DNA of 64,000 bases from Sulfitobacter alexandrii (GTDB lineage: Bacteria > Pseudomonadota > Alphaproteobacteria > Rhodobacterales > Rhodobacteraceae): contig NZ_CP018078.1 in the NCBI RefSeq assembly GCF_001886735.1, positions 1 through 64,000 of the forward strand, given 5' to 3'. Positions 36,605 through 46,400 of the stretch are shown in pieces. The notes beneath the pieces are model-generated. The model saw nothing but the letters and a program-made list of their open reading frames with translations. It had not been told where the DNA came from and ran no database searches. The position numbers were made by a program, and so were the translations under genes. Every line of letters begins with the position of its first letter. Within the stretch, counting starts at the first letter, position 1.

Positions 36605-37591
36605 ATGTCGCTGAGCTATCTCGAAACCTCCCTCGACCGGATCGACGCCGCCGCCCGCGACGATGTCATCGAGCTCTGCATCAACCCCGACGGGACCTGT
36701 TGGGGCGAATTCCAGGGCGATCATTTCATGCGGGCGCTGGATCAAAAGCTGACGGGCGTTCAGGTCAGGGACCTCGGCAATCAGATCGCCTCATCGGCCA
36801 ATACCACGATGAGCAAGGACCGCCCCATCGTCTCGGTTTCGATCACCTACAAGGGGCGCCCGATCCGCGCACAGGTCATCACCCCGCCCGCCGTGCTCTC
36901 GGCCATGTCGATCAGCCTGAGGTTTTTCTCAAGCCTGCCACTCGAGGGCATTGCGCTCGATTTTCTCTATGGCAAGGAGCGCAAGCTCGAAGATCTGCGC
37001 GTGGAAAAGAAGCGCGCCTTGCGCGCCGTGGTGGCCGCGGGTTTGATTGATGATGCGCTTGCCTTCTGCGTCGAGAACAAACTCAACATGATCGTCTCGG
37101 GTGGCACCTCCACCGGCAAAACCGTGGCCGCGCGCAAGATCCTCTCTCACGTACCAGCCGAGGAACGCATCGTGACCATCGAAGAAGCGGCCGAGCTGCT
37201 GCCGACCCAGCCAAATGCCGTGACCCTCATCGCCAATCGCGACGCGGAATTCCAGACCGCCGATGTGCTTCTCACCGCCACGCTGCGCATGCGCCCCGAC
37301 CGGATCATTCTGGGCGAGGTGCGCGGCAAGGAGGCCATGACCTTCCTGGAAGCCATCAACACCGGCCATGGCGGGTCCATGACCACGCTGCATGCCGAAA
37401 CCCCGCAATTGGCCGTGCAGCGCCTCGCGATCGCAGCACTAAAGACCGAGATCCCGATGACCTATGCCGACATGATCCAGTACATCGAGAATTCCATCGA
37501 CGTGATTATCCAGGCCGGTCGGCATGACGGCAAACGCGGCATCACGGAATTCTACCTGCCCGGCGCAACCGAGATTGGAACTTCCCCATGA
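36605..37591 (+). CDS. virB11: VirB11 traffic ATPase
   Basis: A 328-residue hexameric ATPase of the PulE/VirB11 family: N-terminal domain, Walker A SGGTSTGKT near residue 165, Asp box RIVTIEEAAEL, Walker B MRPDRIILGEVRG and His box HGGSMTTLHAE. It switches the apparatus between pilus assembly and transfer. ATG 36605 follows the virB10 stop by four bases. Complete and of normal length. Confidence 0.94.
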   Translation: MSLSYLETSLDRIDAAARDDVIELCINPDGTCWGEFQGDHFMRALDQKLTGVQVRDLGNQIASSANTTMSKDRPIVSVSITYKGRPIRAQVITPPAVLSAMSISLRFFSSLPLEGIALDFLYGKERKLEDLRVEKKRALRAVVAAGLIDDALAFCVENKLNMIVSGGTSTGKTVAARKILSHVPAEERIVTIEEAAELLPTQPNAVTLIANRDAEFQTADVLLTATLRMRPDRIILGEVRGKEAMTFLEAINTGHGGSMTTLHAETPQLAVQRLAIAALKTEIPMTYADMIQYIENSIDVIIQAGRHDGKRGITEFYLPGATEIGTSP

Positions 37592-37782
37592 AGACCTTTG
37601 AATACGATATCCTGTCCTTTCCCATGACCCGCAAAACCAGCCTTGCCGACATGCAAGGCAGCCTGAATGCCAAAGGTGCGGAAGGCTGGGAGGTGGTGTC
37701 GATCAGCTCCTCGGAATTCGCCAATATCGGGCACACCGTTTTCCTGAAGCGCGAAACCACACCCGCTGGAGCCACGGCATGA
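37588..37782 (+). CDS. DUF4177-like small protein
   Basis: A 64-residue protein matching the small DUF4177 pattern: a starting strand FEYDILSF, a middle helix and GAEGWEVVSISSSEF followed by a final strand TVFLKRE. Function unknown. It is coupled by overlaps to virB11 and to the next secreted protein. Confidence 0.7.
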   Translation: MKTFEYDILSFPMTRKTSLADMQGSLNAKGAEGWEVVSISSSEFANIGHTVFLKRETTPAGATA

Positions 37783-38189
37783 GGCAGGCGCAGCACCTTG
37801 CCTTGGCCGCGCTGGCCCTAAGCCTGACGCCTACCTTCGCCGTTGCCGAGCGCAACCTAGTGCCAACCCTCGATCGCAGCTTTGACGTCTGTCCGGACCG
37901 GCCCGCCGAGCCCGTCTGGATGCAGGAGATCCCCCTGCGCCAAGCCTATCAGCGGGTTCTGGTTCAGGACATCTATCGCGCCCAGAATCTCGAGCGGGTC
38001 GTCGAGATCGGCAACTGCGACTGCGCGACCCGGTTCCCCTCTTGGGACGCGGCCGAGGCCGTGTTTCGGGAGAGCTACGCGAGCGACGAACGATGGGAAA
38101 TGCTCGAAGCCTCGGACGGCTACAACCGCCGCGCCAACGCCGCCCGCCCTGCAGCGAAAGCAATCTGCGACGCCGCAGGCAATTGGTAA
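37779..38189 (+). CDS. Secreted T4SS-associated protein, unrecognised
   Basis: A 136-residue exported protein (signal to AVAERN) with mostly helical mature sequence and Cys at DVCPD, GNCDCAT and AICDA. The GNCDC pair and the segment RFPSWDAAEAVFRESYASDERWEML are features of small periplasmic proteins in rhodobacterial VirB operons, which I cannot name. It lies between DUF4177 and virB6. Confidence 0.65.
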   Translation: MRQAQHLALAALALSLTPTFAVAERNLVPTLDRSFDVCPDRPAEPVWMQEIPLRQAYQRVLVQDIYRAQNLERVVEIGNCDCATRFPSWDAAEAVFRESYASDERWEMLEASDGYNRRANAARPAAKAICDAAGNW

Positions 38190-38201
38190 GGCAGCCCCGC
38201 G

Positions 38202-39206
38202 ATGAGTGTCGTCACCTACTTTGTTGAAACCTCCCAAGCCTATCTCGACACCGCCGCTGAGACCCAGTTTGGTGCGGTTGCGGCAACGGTCGGCACGCTC
38301 CTGGTTTTGGGGACAACGCTGGTGGTGATCCTCGTCGGCATCAACATGATCTATCAATACCGGGCCATGGATGGGCACACGGCCTTCTGGCTCGCGGTCA
38401 AGATCGGGCTCATCGGGATATTCGCGACCAATTGGATGCAGTTCAACGCGTTCTCGTCTGCCATTCTCTATGGGATCGACAGTATCGCGGGCGCGCTGGT
38501 GGCCTCCGTCGGCGGCGGCAGTCCGGGACCCTCTGGAACTTTCGCCGAAGAATTCGACCGGCTGATCGCGGAGCTGGGCGACTATCTGAACGCTGCCGGG
38601 TCCGAGCTCAACTGGATGGCCGGCGCCATGCTCGACATTGTCGGTGTGCTTCTGCTCTCGATCCTCGGCGGGTTGGCCGCCTTTATCCTAGTGGCCTCCC
38701 GACTGATGATCGCGCTTCTGATCGGGATCGCCCCGGTGATGATTTTCCTGACGCTGTTCGAGGTGACCAAGGATTACTTCGCGCGTTGGTTATCCGCGCT
38801 GATTTCCTTTGCGCTATACCCCATCGTCGTCGCAGGCGTGTTCGCAACGATCACAGGCGTTTCCTCCGCGCTCATCGGTGAACTAGGCGATCCCGAAGGG
38901 GCCTCAAACATCGGCGCGCTCATCCCCTTCTTCATGATGGTGCTCATGGCCAAGGGCTTCATTATCGCCACGCCCTTCATCGTCCGCGCGATCTCCGGCA
39001 ACATCATGATGCCCGCCCTCTCCGGAGGTCTCGGCGGCGGCTACAGCTTTGCCCGCGCCGCCATGGGAAGCCAGCAGGCCTACAATCGCTACCTTATCGG
39101 CGGGGCCAGTGACCTGAGACCCGATTCTCCTCCGGCCGTTCGGAGAATCCGCGGGTTGATTTCTGGGGCTACGCGGCGCGCATTTCCAGCCCCTTCTTTG
39201 CCATGA
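38202..39206 (+). CDS. virB6: VirB6 channel protein, 3' end replaced by an IS
   Basis: A 334-residue frame, of which residues 1-303 are native TrbL/VirB6 (N-terminal periplasmic part, several spans, [59 protein letters not shown]). The last 31 residues (from DLRPDSPP) are encoded by the end of an IS3-family element inserted at 39110. The spans appear complete and only the cytoplasmic or periplasmic tail is lost, so partial function is possible. No VirB6-like sequence is seen beyond the IS. Confidence 0.85.
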   Translation: MSVVTYFVETSQAYLDTAAETQFGAVAATVGTLLVLGTTLVVILVGINMIYQYRAMDGHTAFWLAVKIGLIGIFATNWMQFNAFSSAILYGIDSIAGALVASVGGGSPGPSGTFAEEFDRLIAELGDYLNAAGSELNWMAGAMLDIVGVLLLSILGGLAAFILVASRLMIALLIGIAPVMIFLTLFEVTKDYFARWLSALISFALYPIVVAGVFATITGVSSALIGELGDPEGASNIGALIPFFMMVLMAKGFIIATPFIVRAISGNIMMPALSGGLGGGYSFARAAMGSQQAYNRYLIGGASDLRPDSPPAVRRIRGLISGATRRAFPAPSLP

Positions 39207-40008
39207 ACTCGGCCGGGCTCATGTTCCCGAGGCCAGAGTGCGGGCGGTGGTGGTTGTAGTCATGCTGCCAGGCGCGGATTTTCTGCCGCGCTTCGCCGAG
39301 CGTCGAGAACAGTGTCTCGTTCAACATCTCGTCCCGGAACCGGCCGTTGAAGCTCTCGACGAAGCCGTTTTGCATCGGCTTGCCGGGTGCGATGTAGTGC
39401 CAGTCGATCCCGGTGCGCTGGCACCACGACAGGATCGCCATCGAGGTCAGCTCGGTGCCGTTGTCGCTGACCACCATGGCCGGGCGACCCCGCCGGGCGA
39501 TCACGGCATCGAGTTCCCGAACGACGCGGTGGCCGGACAGCGACGTGTCGGCCACCAACGCGAGGCACTCGCGGCTGTAGTCGTCGACAACGGCCAGCAC
39601 CCGGAACCGGCGCCCGTCCGTCAGCGCGTCGCTGACGAAGTCGAGGCTCCAGCGGATGTTGGGCGCGTCAGGCAGCAGGATCGGCCGACGCGTGCCGAGG
39701 GCGCGCTTCCGGCCGCCCCGGCGGCGCACCTGGAGCTTTTCCTCGCGATAGAGCCGTCTGAGCTTCTTGAGGTTCATCACGATCCCCTGTCGTTCGAGCA
39801 TGATGTGGATACGACGGTAGCCGAAGCGCCGCCTTTCTGCCGCGACGGCCTTCATCGCCGCCCGCGCCTCGGCGTCGTCTGGACGCACGCTGCGATAGCG
39901 CACGCTCGACCGATCTACTGCCAGGGCTTGGCACGCCCGGCGCTGGCTCACCCCGTGTGTCGCAACGACGTGGGCCACCGCTTCCCGCCTGACACCGGGC
40001 GCTACCAT
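39169..40008 (-). CDS. IS3-family transposase orfB
   Basis: A 279-residue DDE transposase: HTH-like start ([12 protein letters not shown]), DDE core with [15 protein letters not shown] and [15 protein letters not shown], and a final HHRPHSGLG. Produced as an OrfAB fusion by slippage at 40008-40014. Confidence 0.92.
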   Translation of the reverse strand: MVAPGVRREAVAHVVATHGVSQRRACQALAVDRSSVRYRSVRPDDAEARAAMKAVAAERRRFGYRRIHIMLERQGIVMNLKKLRRLYREEKLQVRRRGGRKRALGTRRPILLPDAPNIRWSLDFVSDALTDGRRFRVLAVVDDYSRECLALVADTSLSGHRVVRELDAVIARRGRPAMVVSDNGTELTSMAILSWCQRTGIDWHYIAPGKPMQNGFVESFNGRFRDEMLNETLFSTLGEARQKIRAWQHDYNHHRPHSGLGNMSPAEFMAKKGLEMRAA

Positions 40009-40271
40009 TTTTTTGCCGCGACATCCTTCAGGATCGCGTTGTCGAGCATCGCCTCGGCAAGCAGCTTCTTGAGCTTGCTGTTCTCGTCCTCGAGCGCCTT
40101 CAGCCGCCGGGCGTCCGACACCTCGAGCCCGCCATACTTCGCTTTGTACTTGTAGAAGGTCGCAGAACTCACCCCGTGCTTCCGGCAGACATCAGCCGTG
40201 GGCATCCCGGCCTCCTGTTCCTTCAGCATCGCGATGATCTGCTCCTCGCTGAACCTCGATCGCTTCATCAT
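40002..40271 (-). CDS. IS3-family orfA
   Basis: An 89-residue HTH protein ([42 protein letters not shown]) with a coiled coil ([22 protein letters not shown]). It ends AAKKW, the standard end of orfA in this IS group. Confidence 0.9.
   Translation of the reverse strand: MMKRSRFSEEQIIAMLKEQEAGMPTADVCRKHGVSSATFYKYKAKYGGLEVSDARRLKALEDENSKLKKLLAEAMLDNAILKDVAAKKW
40008..40014 (-). promoter_or_regulatory. A7 slippery site for OrfAB fusion
   Basis: On the minus strand GCG GCA AAA AAA TGG TAG ends orfA; seven consecutive A give the A AAA AAA heptamer for -1 slippage into orfB. Confidence 0.75.
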
Positions 40272-40506
40272 CCGTCTCCTCGTTTGGAGCGGATTCTACC
40301 TCAAACTGGACGAAGATGCGGGGCTCAGGTCAAAATCTGAAGGTGATACAGAATGGCAACTGCGGGTTCACGCGGAACGAAATGCTGTCGCCCATTGACT
40401 TCGAGCGACAACAGAAACCGAGGAGCAAGCGCGCCTTTGATGCGCGCGGCAACTCACGTAGATCAAGTCACGAAACGCCAGAACAAGGAACCGATTTGTC
40501 GCAGTA

Positions 40507-41043
40507 TCATACTGTTTTGCCAGGCCGCTGCGGCATGATTTCACGCTCGGGGCGCTTCAGGGCTTCGGCATATTTGCGGGCGTTATCATCAATCGTGCCG
40601 TGCCAAAGCTTCGAGACGAAGGCCCGGGCGTCTTGGACTGTCATGTCTTTGAGCGAAGAGGACAGCACCATGAAAAGCTCATCCTCGCTTATCGCGGCCG
40701 CATGGTGCATGGCGTCCGCGTAAAATGACGGGTCGTCGAGAACCTGCTCGCGCAGCGGCATCTGCGCGAGGTTTTCTTCCGGGATCGCCATGAAGATCGT
40801 GTCCTGGATCTCGGTCAGAAAGGCGCGCCGCGACGTAGACAGCAGCTGTCCCGCCGTCTTGGCCTCCTGATAAGCCTGCCTGGTCTTATCGAGCTTCGTG
40901 TTGGCATAGGCCATGACGACGGTGCGTTTTCTGGAGGGCAGCGCAAATTCTGTCCAGCGCTCGATATGGGCAAGCAGAGTCTCAACCTCTGCTTCAACGT
41001 CGAAGCTGTCGAACCATGGATTTGCCTCTGATCTTGCCGCCAC
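40507..41043 (-). CDS. Hypothetical soluble protein beyond the T4SS
   Basis: A 178-residue acidic, mostly helical protein without a signal or membrane span (ELFMVLSSSLKDMTVQDARAFVSKLWHG; HHAAAISEDEL). It starts at GTG 41043 with GAGGGCAGG upstream. Its promoter region shares CGATATTAC and TATACTATCGTA with the VirB operon promoter, so it is probably under the same regulator. Family not recognised. The 174 bases between its stop and the IS hold no gene that I can support. Confidence 0.65.
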   Translation of the reverse strand: MAARSEANPWFDSFDVEAEVETLLAHIERWTEFALPSRKRTVVMAYANTKLDKTRQAYQEAKTAGQLLSTSRRAFLTEIQDTIFMAIPEENLAQMPLREQVLDDPSFYADAMHHAAAISEDELFMVLSSSLKDMTVQDARAFVSKLWHGTIDDNARKYAEALKRPEREIMPQRPGKTV

Positions 41044-41054
41044 GCGCCTGCCCT

Positions 41055-41080
41055 CGATATTACGTTAATATACTATCGTA
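41055..41080 (-). promoter_or_regulatory. Operator-like element shared with the VirB promoter
   Basis: CGATATTAC (41055-41063) and TATACTATCGTA (41069-41080) recur from 27571-27607. Their start-to-start distance is 14 here and 25 there, a difference of 11 bp, near one helical turn. GTATCTCATTTG, found in the toxin-antitoxin operator at 48385, follows directly (41078-41089). Confidence 0.5.
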
Positions 41081-41198
41081 TCTCATTTGCATGTGATCGC
41101 AAGTGGGTGCCGTCCTTCACGCAAACACACATGGAAAAAGGGGAACCGTGTTCCCACGGCTCCCCTCGCTGTTCAGGTCTTTTGTCCTAATGCCAAGG

Positions 41199-41927
41199 TC
41201 ACGCCACCAGCGACAGCCCCGCGGCCGCGTCCTGCGGCTGCTCACCGCTGTCGACGAACGGGATGATCGAGAAAGTCTGCCCGCCGCGCTGTTCTTCGTT
41301 CTGCACGGCGTTGACGCGCAGATCGCCATCGGGCGTGTTGATCAGCAGCGACAGGTAGTCATTGCCGGTGCGACTGCTCTTGGCCATCCAGGCCGAGCCG
41401 ACCCGGATCGGCGTGCCGCGGGGCGAGCTAACCTCGATCCGGTAGTCAGGGTGGGTCTCCTCGGTTTTGTAGCTGTTCTCGATCAGCATGAACTCCAGAT
41501 CGAACATCATGTTGGCGATGTAGCCGGTGAAGGCGTTGTCGGCGTCCATGGCGGTGAGCTCGCCCGAGATCGAGCCGGATTTCATCAGGCCGTTCGAGAC
41601 GAGCGGGATGATCTCGAACTCGCCGCTTTGGGCCGCGCGCGCCTCTTTCGTCTGCACCGCGTTGACCCGGAAGGGGCCGAGGCCAACATCGAGTTGCATC
41701 GAAATGTAAGGGTTGCCGCTTGTGTTGCCGGTCTCGTTCCAGGCCGTGCCGATGCGCACCTTGCGGCCCGACTTGTTGATCGCCGTCACGTCGTAATCCG
41801 GGCTGCGTGCGGACATCTTCGGGCGGGTTTCAAGCTGAATGGCGATGTCGAAACGCGTCGAATGGATCATGCCGGTGTACTGAGCGGCTGCGGTCTCGAC
41901 ATTGCGGGTGAGGGTTCCTGCGAACAT
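41199..41927 (-). CDS. Tandemly duplicated DUF736 protein
   Basis: A 242-residue protein made of two copies of a DUF736-like domain. The first copy contains SPDYDVTAI, VRIGTAWNETG, NPYISMQLD and FRVNAVQTKEAR. The second contains HPDYRIEVS, IRVGSAWMAKSS, NDYLSLLIN and LRVNAVQNEEQR. Ordinary DUF736 proteins have about 100 residues and a single copy and are common on alphaproteobacterial conjugative plasmids. Their function is unknown. ATG 41927 has AAAGGAACC upstream. A leader element with a hairpin precedes it. Confidence 0.8.
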   Translation of the reverse strand: MFAGTLTRNVETAAAQYTGMIHSTRFDIAIQLETRPKMSARSPDYDVTAINKSGRKVRIGTAWNETGNTSGNPYISMQLDVGLGPFRVNAVQTKEARAAQSGEFEIIPLVSNGLMKSGSISGELTAMDADNAFTGYIANMMFDLEFMLIENSYKTEETHPDYRIEVSSPRGTPIRVGSAWMAKSSRTGNDYLSLLINTPDGDLRVNAVQNEEQRGGQTFSIIPFVDSGEQPQDAAAGLSLVA

Positions 41928-41975
41928 GGGATGGTTCCTTTCAGATTGGTCGGTGCCTGACGTTCTTGCCAGCGC

Positions 41976-42008
41976 ATCCGGGATTGCTTTCGTGACCCCT
42001 CCCGGGAT
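41976..42008 (-). other. Leader hairpin of the DUF736 gene
   Basis: ATCCGGGA pairs with TCCCGGGAT across 16 bases with one bulge, 49 bases before the start codon and just downstream (minus strand) of the purine-rich element at 42016-42040. Confidence 0.45.
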
Positions 42009-42015
42009 CACAAAT

Positions 42016-42040
42016 CAGAAAGCCTTCTTTCCTTTCAGCC
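42016..42040 (-). repeat. Leader element copy D
   Basis: Plus-strand core AAAGCCTTCTTTCCTTTC. One of five related sequences in the leaders of minus-strand plasmid genes (others at 43405, 51952, 53901, 58111). Confidence 0.5.
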
Positions 42041-42051
42041 CCGCCCACGGG

Positions 42052-42354
42052 TCAAAGCTGCCGTCCGAGTGGGAATGCCCCCGCGCCTCCGGGTGCTACG
42101 CCCCTCCCCTGCCCGTCTGGTCTTGATTGGTTGCCCGGATTTTCTGCGGCGTCCTTCGATTGCGCGACGAAGAACTCCGTTTCTTTTCCGTTCAACCGGT
42201 GCCCGCCCCGGTCGGTCAGACCGATGCAGCTACCATTCGGCACATAGGTGATCAGGTACTGACCGAGCCGGTCCTTGTGGACAACGTAGCCGGTATTGGC
42301 CCAATGCACGGTCTGCCCGGCATCGACGGCCGCCTTGATTTCATCTAGTGTCAT
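42052..42354 (-). CDS. Small plasmid protein, unrecognised
   Basis: A 100-residue protein. The first 62 residues (MTLDEIKAAVDAGQTVHWANTGYVVHKD to GKETEFF) form a compact fold with a putative substrate-like phrase NGSCIGLTD. The tail is Gly/Pro-rich and low complexity. ATG 42354 has GGAGG close upstream. It follows a terminator-like hairpin and is part of the minus-strand plasmid gene block. No function known to me. Confidence 0.65.
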   Translation of the reverse strand: MTLDEIKAAVDAGQTVHWANTGYVVHKDRLGQYLITYVPNGSCIGLTDRGGHRLNGKETEFFVAQSKDAAENPGNQSRPDGQGRGVAPGGAGAFPLGRQL

Positions 42355-42392
42355 GCGAACCTCCTTACGAAGAATGGTGGGTAAACGACGCA

Positions 42393-42420
42393 AGAAGCCC
42401 GATCGTCCGACCGGGCTTCT
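42393..42420 (-). terminator. Hairpin between 42455 and 42354 genes
   Basis: AGAAGCCCG pairs with CGGGCTTCT over a 10-base loop; on the minus strand it is followed by TTGCG. It ends the transcript of the upstream DUF6915-type gene or acts as a leader hairpin for the next one. Confidence 0.55.
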
Positions 42421-42454
42421 CTGCAGAATTCGTTTGGCAAACGACCGAGAGCTG

Positions 42455-42916
42455 TCAGGCGCTTTGCGTGGCTTGCGTCGTGCGCGACGCCATCCAATCT
42501 TTCAGGCCAAGAACCGTTCTTCCGGCGGCGACTTCGGAGGCCCAGGCAACCCTTGGGTCGCCGTAGGGCTCGGAGCCGACATGCCGGTCGATATGGCCAT
42601 TGGCCATCCATGGCTCGGGCTGGATCCGTCGCAGCCAGTCCGCCATGCTCGGGATACGGCCCTGACAGTCTTCGCGGACATGCTGCTCGCCGATCCAGCG
42701 CACGGGTATGTCCCGACCCGCGCTATTGGTCAGGGTCAGGCCGAAAACCCGTTCCGCCTCGAACAGGCCTTGAGCGTGATGGCGCATGGCTCGGTGCGTG
42801 AAGAGCGCGAGGTGCTCTTTCGAGGCATCGAACCAGTCATGTATGGACTGATAGTCAGACGGCACTCCGCCGAATTTCCGGGCAGAGCTTTCAGCATGAT
42901 GAAGCGGATGGGCCAT
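42455..42916 (-). CDS. DUF6915-like protein
   Basis: A 153-residue protein beginning MAHPLHHAESSARKFGG, with DWFDASKEHLALFTHRAMRHHAQG in the middle and WMANGHIDRHVGSEPYGDPRV near the end. It is His-rich and resembles the DUF6915 group found on plasmids and phages. No function is established. One base separates its start from the stop of the upstream DUF6878-type gene, so they form an operon. Confidence 0.65.
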   Translation of the reverse strand: MAHPLHHAESSARKFGGVPSDYQSIHDWFDASKEHLALFTHRAMRHHAQGLFEAERVFGLTLTNSAGRDIPVRWIGEQHVREDCQGRIPSMADWLRRIQPEPWMANGHIDRHVGSEPYGDPRVAWASEVAAGRTVLGLKDWMASRTTQATQSA

Positions 42917-42917
42917 C

Positions 42918-43304
42918 TCACAGCCCCTCGTCATAGCTGTGCGAGCATTCGACATAGCGGTCGGCATGATCGAGGGTGATGCTGTCTAGTGCTATGTCCC
43001 AGGTCAGCGTGCCGTAGCCGCCCTCGTTGTTTTCAAACCCCGGGTGATGATGATAGGCGAGCGACCAGGCGAAATCGCCAACCTCTGTGGCAAGCACCTC
43101 CGGCAGTTGGACCTCTGCAGGCTGCACCGTCACATCCTCGACATTGCCGGAGTCGCCATAGCCTTCGTATTCGGCCGTGACCCCGCTGATGCCAAGCGCA
43201 CGTAGTTGCGCGAGCAGCTCCGCTCGGGTCGCCTTCAAGGTGGTTTCGCGCTCCGCGCGCCACTGAGCCGCCATCGCGGCATAATCGATCTGGGGATTGG
43301 TCAT
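42918..43304 (-). CDS. DUF6878-like protein
   Basis: A 128-residue acidic protein: a helical start (MAAQWRAERETTLKATRAELLAQLRALGI), then a beta-rich part (VTAEYEGYGDSGNVEDV) and a His/Tyr segment (YHHHPGFENNEGGYGTLTWD). It resembles small plasmid proteins classed as DUF6878. ATG 43304 has AGAGGAC upstream. Its leader contains an element copy and a large hairpin. Confidence 0.65.
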   Translation of the reverse strand: MTNPQIDYAAMAAQWRAERETTLKATRAELLAQLRALGISGVTAEYEGYGDSGNVEDVTVQPAEVQLPEVLATEVGDFAWSLAYHHHPGFENNEGGYGTLTWDIALDSITLDHADRYVECSHSYDEGL

Positions 43305-43331
43305 GGGTCTGTCCTCTTGTCTGCAATTGGG

Positions 43332-43407
43332 GGGCCGGGCGTGGCATTGGTCAGCGCGCGCCCGGAAAGCGCAGACCGGCCAAATCCCGATCCGCGACGC
43401 CCGACCC
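43332..43407 (-). other. Long leader hairpin of the DUF6878 gene
   Basis: Arms GGGCCGGGCGT (43332-43342) and ACGCCCGACCC (43397-43407) pair over 11 bases with one G-T type mismatch, enclosing 54 GC-rich bases. It lies right after element copy E. Confidence 0.45.
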
Positions 43408-43430
43408 AAAGCTCGCTTTGACTTTTCAGG
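43405..43430 (-). repeat. Leader element copy E
   Basis: Plus-strand AAAGCTCGCTTTGACTTTTC: the dyad AAAGC-N2-GCTTT followed by CTTTTC. It starts at the stop codon of the large helicase gene. Confidence 0.5.
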
Positions 43431-46400
43431 CGGCTTGTTCTGCCGCTCTAGCGGCTCGCTGCCCCACGATCCGGGCCAGAATGCTTCCCGTGTCGATCCC
43501 GTCCCCATGCGGCAGGAACACCCGCAACTGGAAGGCAATGATCTCGGTAGAGCAGCCGAGGGCCTTGAGGCCATCAATCATGCCCCTGTCCACGCCGCCC
43601 AGCTCGAGACGCATCTCGCCTGCGACCCGGCGACGGGTCAGGGTCAGACCCCGGCCCAGATCGACCGGCGCGGTGGTGCCGAGGGCGGCGGTCAACATCT
43701 CCTGTGGCGTTTGCGGATTGGAGACGAGGAAGCGGGCGCGCAACGCTGCCGCCCCTTCCTCGCTCAGCGTGCGCCCGATCATGGCGGGCGCCCCGTCGGG
43801 CGTGACGCGGTAGATGCGCTCATTGGTGGTCGGAATGTCCTTCCAGATCGGCAGCAGCAGCCCGGTCAGCAGGTAGAGCTTGGTCGTGGTGGTTTTTGGC
43901 AGGGACGCAGCCTCTGCGTCCCAAAGCTGGGTCAACTCGCGTCGCTCAATATCTTCCCAAGCCGAGGACTCGAACCGCGCCTCTTCGAGATAGCTCGACC
44001 CGTTGGGCCGCACCACCTTGCGCATCAGCGTGACGATGTCCTCGTCATACATCTGCATGGGCCGCGCCGAGATGAGCGCCGCGCGACCCGAGGCGCGATT
44101 GACCATCGGCAGCTTGTCGGGGTTGCGCGACAGGGCGTCATCCGCCGACAGCACGTGGACCGGGTCCGTCACCTCAAGTCCGATGATCCGCGTCACGGCG
44201 CCAGATTTCGGGCAGGTCCAGAGATCTTCCGTGGAGACCTGTTCTATCTTGTCGCCGCGTAGGGTTTCCACGCCGAGATCGAGCGTGCCCGCCGCCCGCG
44301 CCCGTTCAGTCTGATCGGCAATCCGGCGCATGAACTCGGCAAAGAGTGCGTTCTGCATGTGGATGGGCAGGGCCAGAACCCGGTTCAGAAACCGCTGGAT
44401 CGGGGGAAGCTCCTCAAGGAGCACCCCGTCCTTGTCGATCAGCCGCAGGGCCGTCCAGTCGGTGAAGCTCTCGTAGCTCATCGCCTCGGCGCGCCCGGCG
44501 GCAAGATCGGCGAAACACCCACGTAGTGCGGCCCGCGCGATCGGGCTTTCGAGATTGTCCTCCTCGCGGAACATGCCCTGCGAGCCGGTCTCGCGCTGAC
44601 CCTTGGTCAAGGCCCCTAGCTGGTCGAGGCGCTTGGCGATCGTCGAGGTGAAGCGCTTTTCGCCATGCACATCCGAGGTGCAGACCCGAAAGAAGGGCGC
44701 GCTGACCTGAGCCGAGCGATGCGTGCGGCCCAGCCCCTGGATGGCCGCATCGGCGCGCCAGCCAGGCTCTAGCAGGTAGTGCCGGCGCCGTTTCTGGTTC
44801 TTCGCCGTTTGGGCCGCATGGTAAGATCGGCCCGTGCCGCCCGCATCGGAGAAGATCAGGATATCCTTCTCGCCGTCCATGAAGGCTTGAGTCTCGGACG
44901 AATTGCTGCTGGCGGCGCGCTTCTCGATGAAGAGATGACCATCCTCGGCCTCGAGGGGCCGGATGGACCGCCCCGTGACTTCTGCCACGGCCTCGTCGCC
45001 AAAGGCCCAGAGGATCTGATCGAGCGCCGAGGGGATCGGGGCGAGCGTCATCAACTCCATCATGGCCGCATGGCGCAGGGCAAGCGCTTCGCGGGAGACA
45101 ACCAGCGCGCCATTGGCGTCGCGCAAGGGTTCAGCCACCATGTTGCCGTCGATCTCGACAAGCTTTTGCGCATGGATCGGGAAGGCCTGTTCGAGGTAGC
45201 CCAAGACGTAGTCGCGCGGCGTCAAGGCACCCTCGACGAGTTCATCCTCCGGATCCATCGTCTCAAGCCGACGCTTCAGCAGGCTCTCACCCGTCGAGAC
45301 CACCTGGATGACGCAAGCGTTGCCTGCCGCCAGATCGTCCTTGATGGCGCGGATGATGGTCGGGGCTTTCATGCCCAGCAGGAGATGGTTGAAGAAGCGC
45401 TGCTTGGTGCTTTCAAACCGGGACTTGGCCGAGGCGCGTGCTGCCGAGGCATTGGTCTCTCCCGAGGCGTCGTTGACGCCGGTCGCTGTCAGCGCGGCCT
45501 CGAGATTGTGGTGGATCGTCCGAAACGAAGCCGCGTATGCGTCGTAGATCTCGATCTGGGCCGGGGTGAGCGCGTGTTCGAGAACATCATACTCCACCCC
45601 ATCAAAGCTGAGGGCGCGGGCCGTGTAGAGCCCGAGCGTCTTGAGATCGCGCGCGACCACCTCCATGGCGGCGACACCGCCGGCTTCCATCGCCGACACA
45701 AAGCTCTCGCGGCTTGGGAAGGGGTATTCGGGACCCTGCCCCCAGAGCCCCAGCCGCGCGGCATAGGCCAGATTATGCACGCTCGTGGCGCCCGTGGCCG
45801 AGATGTAGAAGACGCGTGCGCGGGGTGCTGCCAGTTGCAGACGCAGGCCCGCAAGGCCCTGCTGGGAGGGTTTGACCCCCCTGCCCTGCTCGGACCCTGC
45901 GGCGTTCTGCATGGCATGGGCTTCATCAAAAGCCAGCACGCCCTCAAAGTCTTCGCCCATCCAGTCGAGGATCTGGCTCAGCCGCGTGGTGCCGCATTTG
46001 CCCGCGGACCGCAGCGTGGCATAGGTGACGAAGAGGATACCGTCGCCTATCGGGATGGGCTGGTCCGGTTTCCATTTGGAGAGCGGCTGGATGTCGGCGG
46101 GCGAGCCGCCGAGATCGGTCCAGTCGCGGATCGCGTCCTCGATAAGCGTTGCGGATTTGGAGACCCAGATGGCCTTTCTGCGTCCGGCCAGCCAGTTCAC
46201 AAGGATGAGCCCCGCGCATTCACGCCCCTTGCCGCAACCGGTGCCGTCGCCGAGGAAATAGCCAAGGCGATAGGCACGTGCATCCGGGTCATCATCGGCG
46301 CGCGTCAGCTTGGTCTGGTCGTCATCGATGGTAAACCGACCGGGCAGATCACGCCCATGGGCATCATGCGCCATGATGATGGTTTCCAGCTGCGCCTCGG

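Larger units (their letters stand above)
39110..40332 (-). mobile_element. Second IS3-family insertion sequence (IS407-like)
   Basis: A 1223-bp element. Left end TGACCTGAGACCCGATTCTC and right end (inward) TGACCTGAGCCCCGCATCTT form the inverted repeats. Two overlapping ORFs occur with an A7 slippery run. The bases flanking the element differ (CCAG left, AAAA right), so no 4-bp target duplication is visible. That suggests an adjacent deletion after insertion into virB6. Confidence 0.9.

Noticed and set aside
40333..40506. Possible remaining end of virB6 after the IS
   Set aside because: No frame here resembles a VirB6 tail, and the nearest frames are short shadows.
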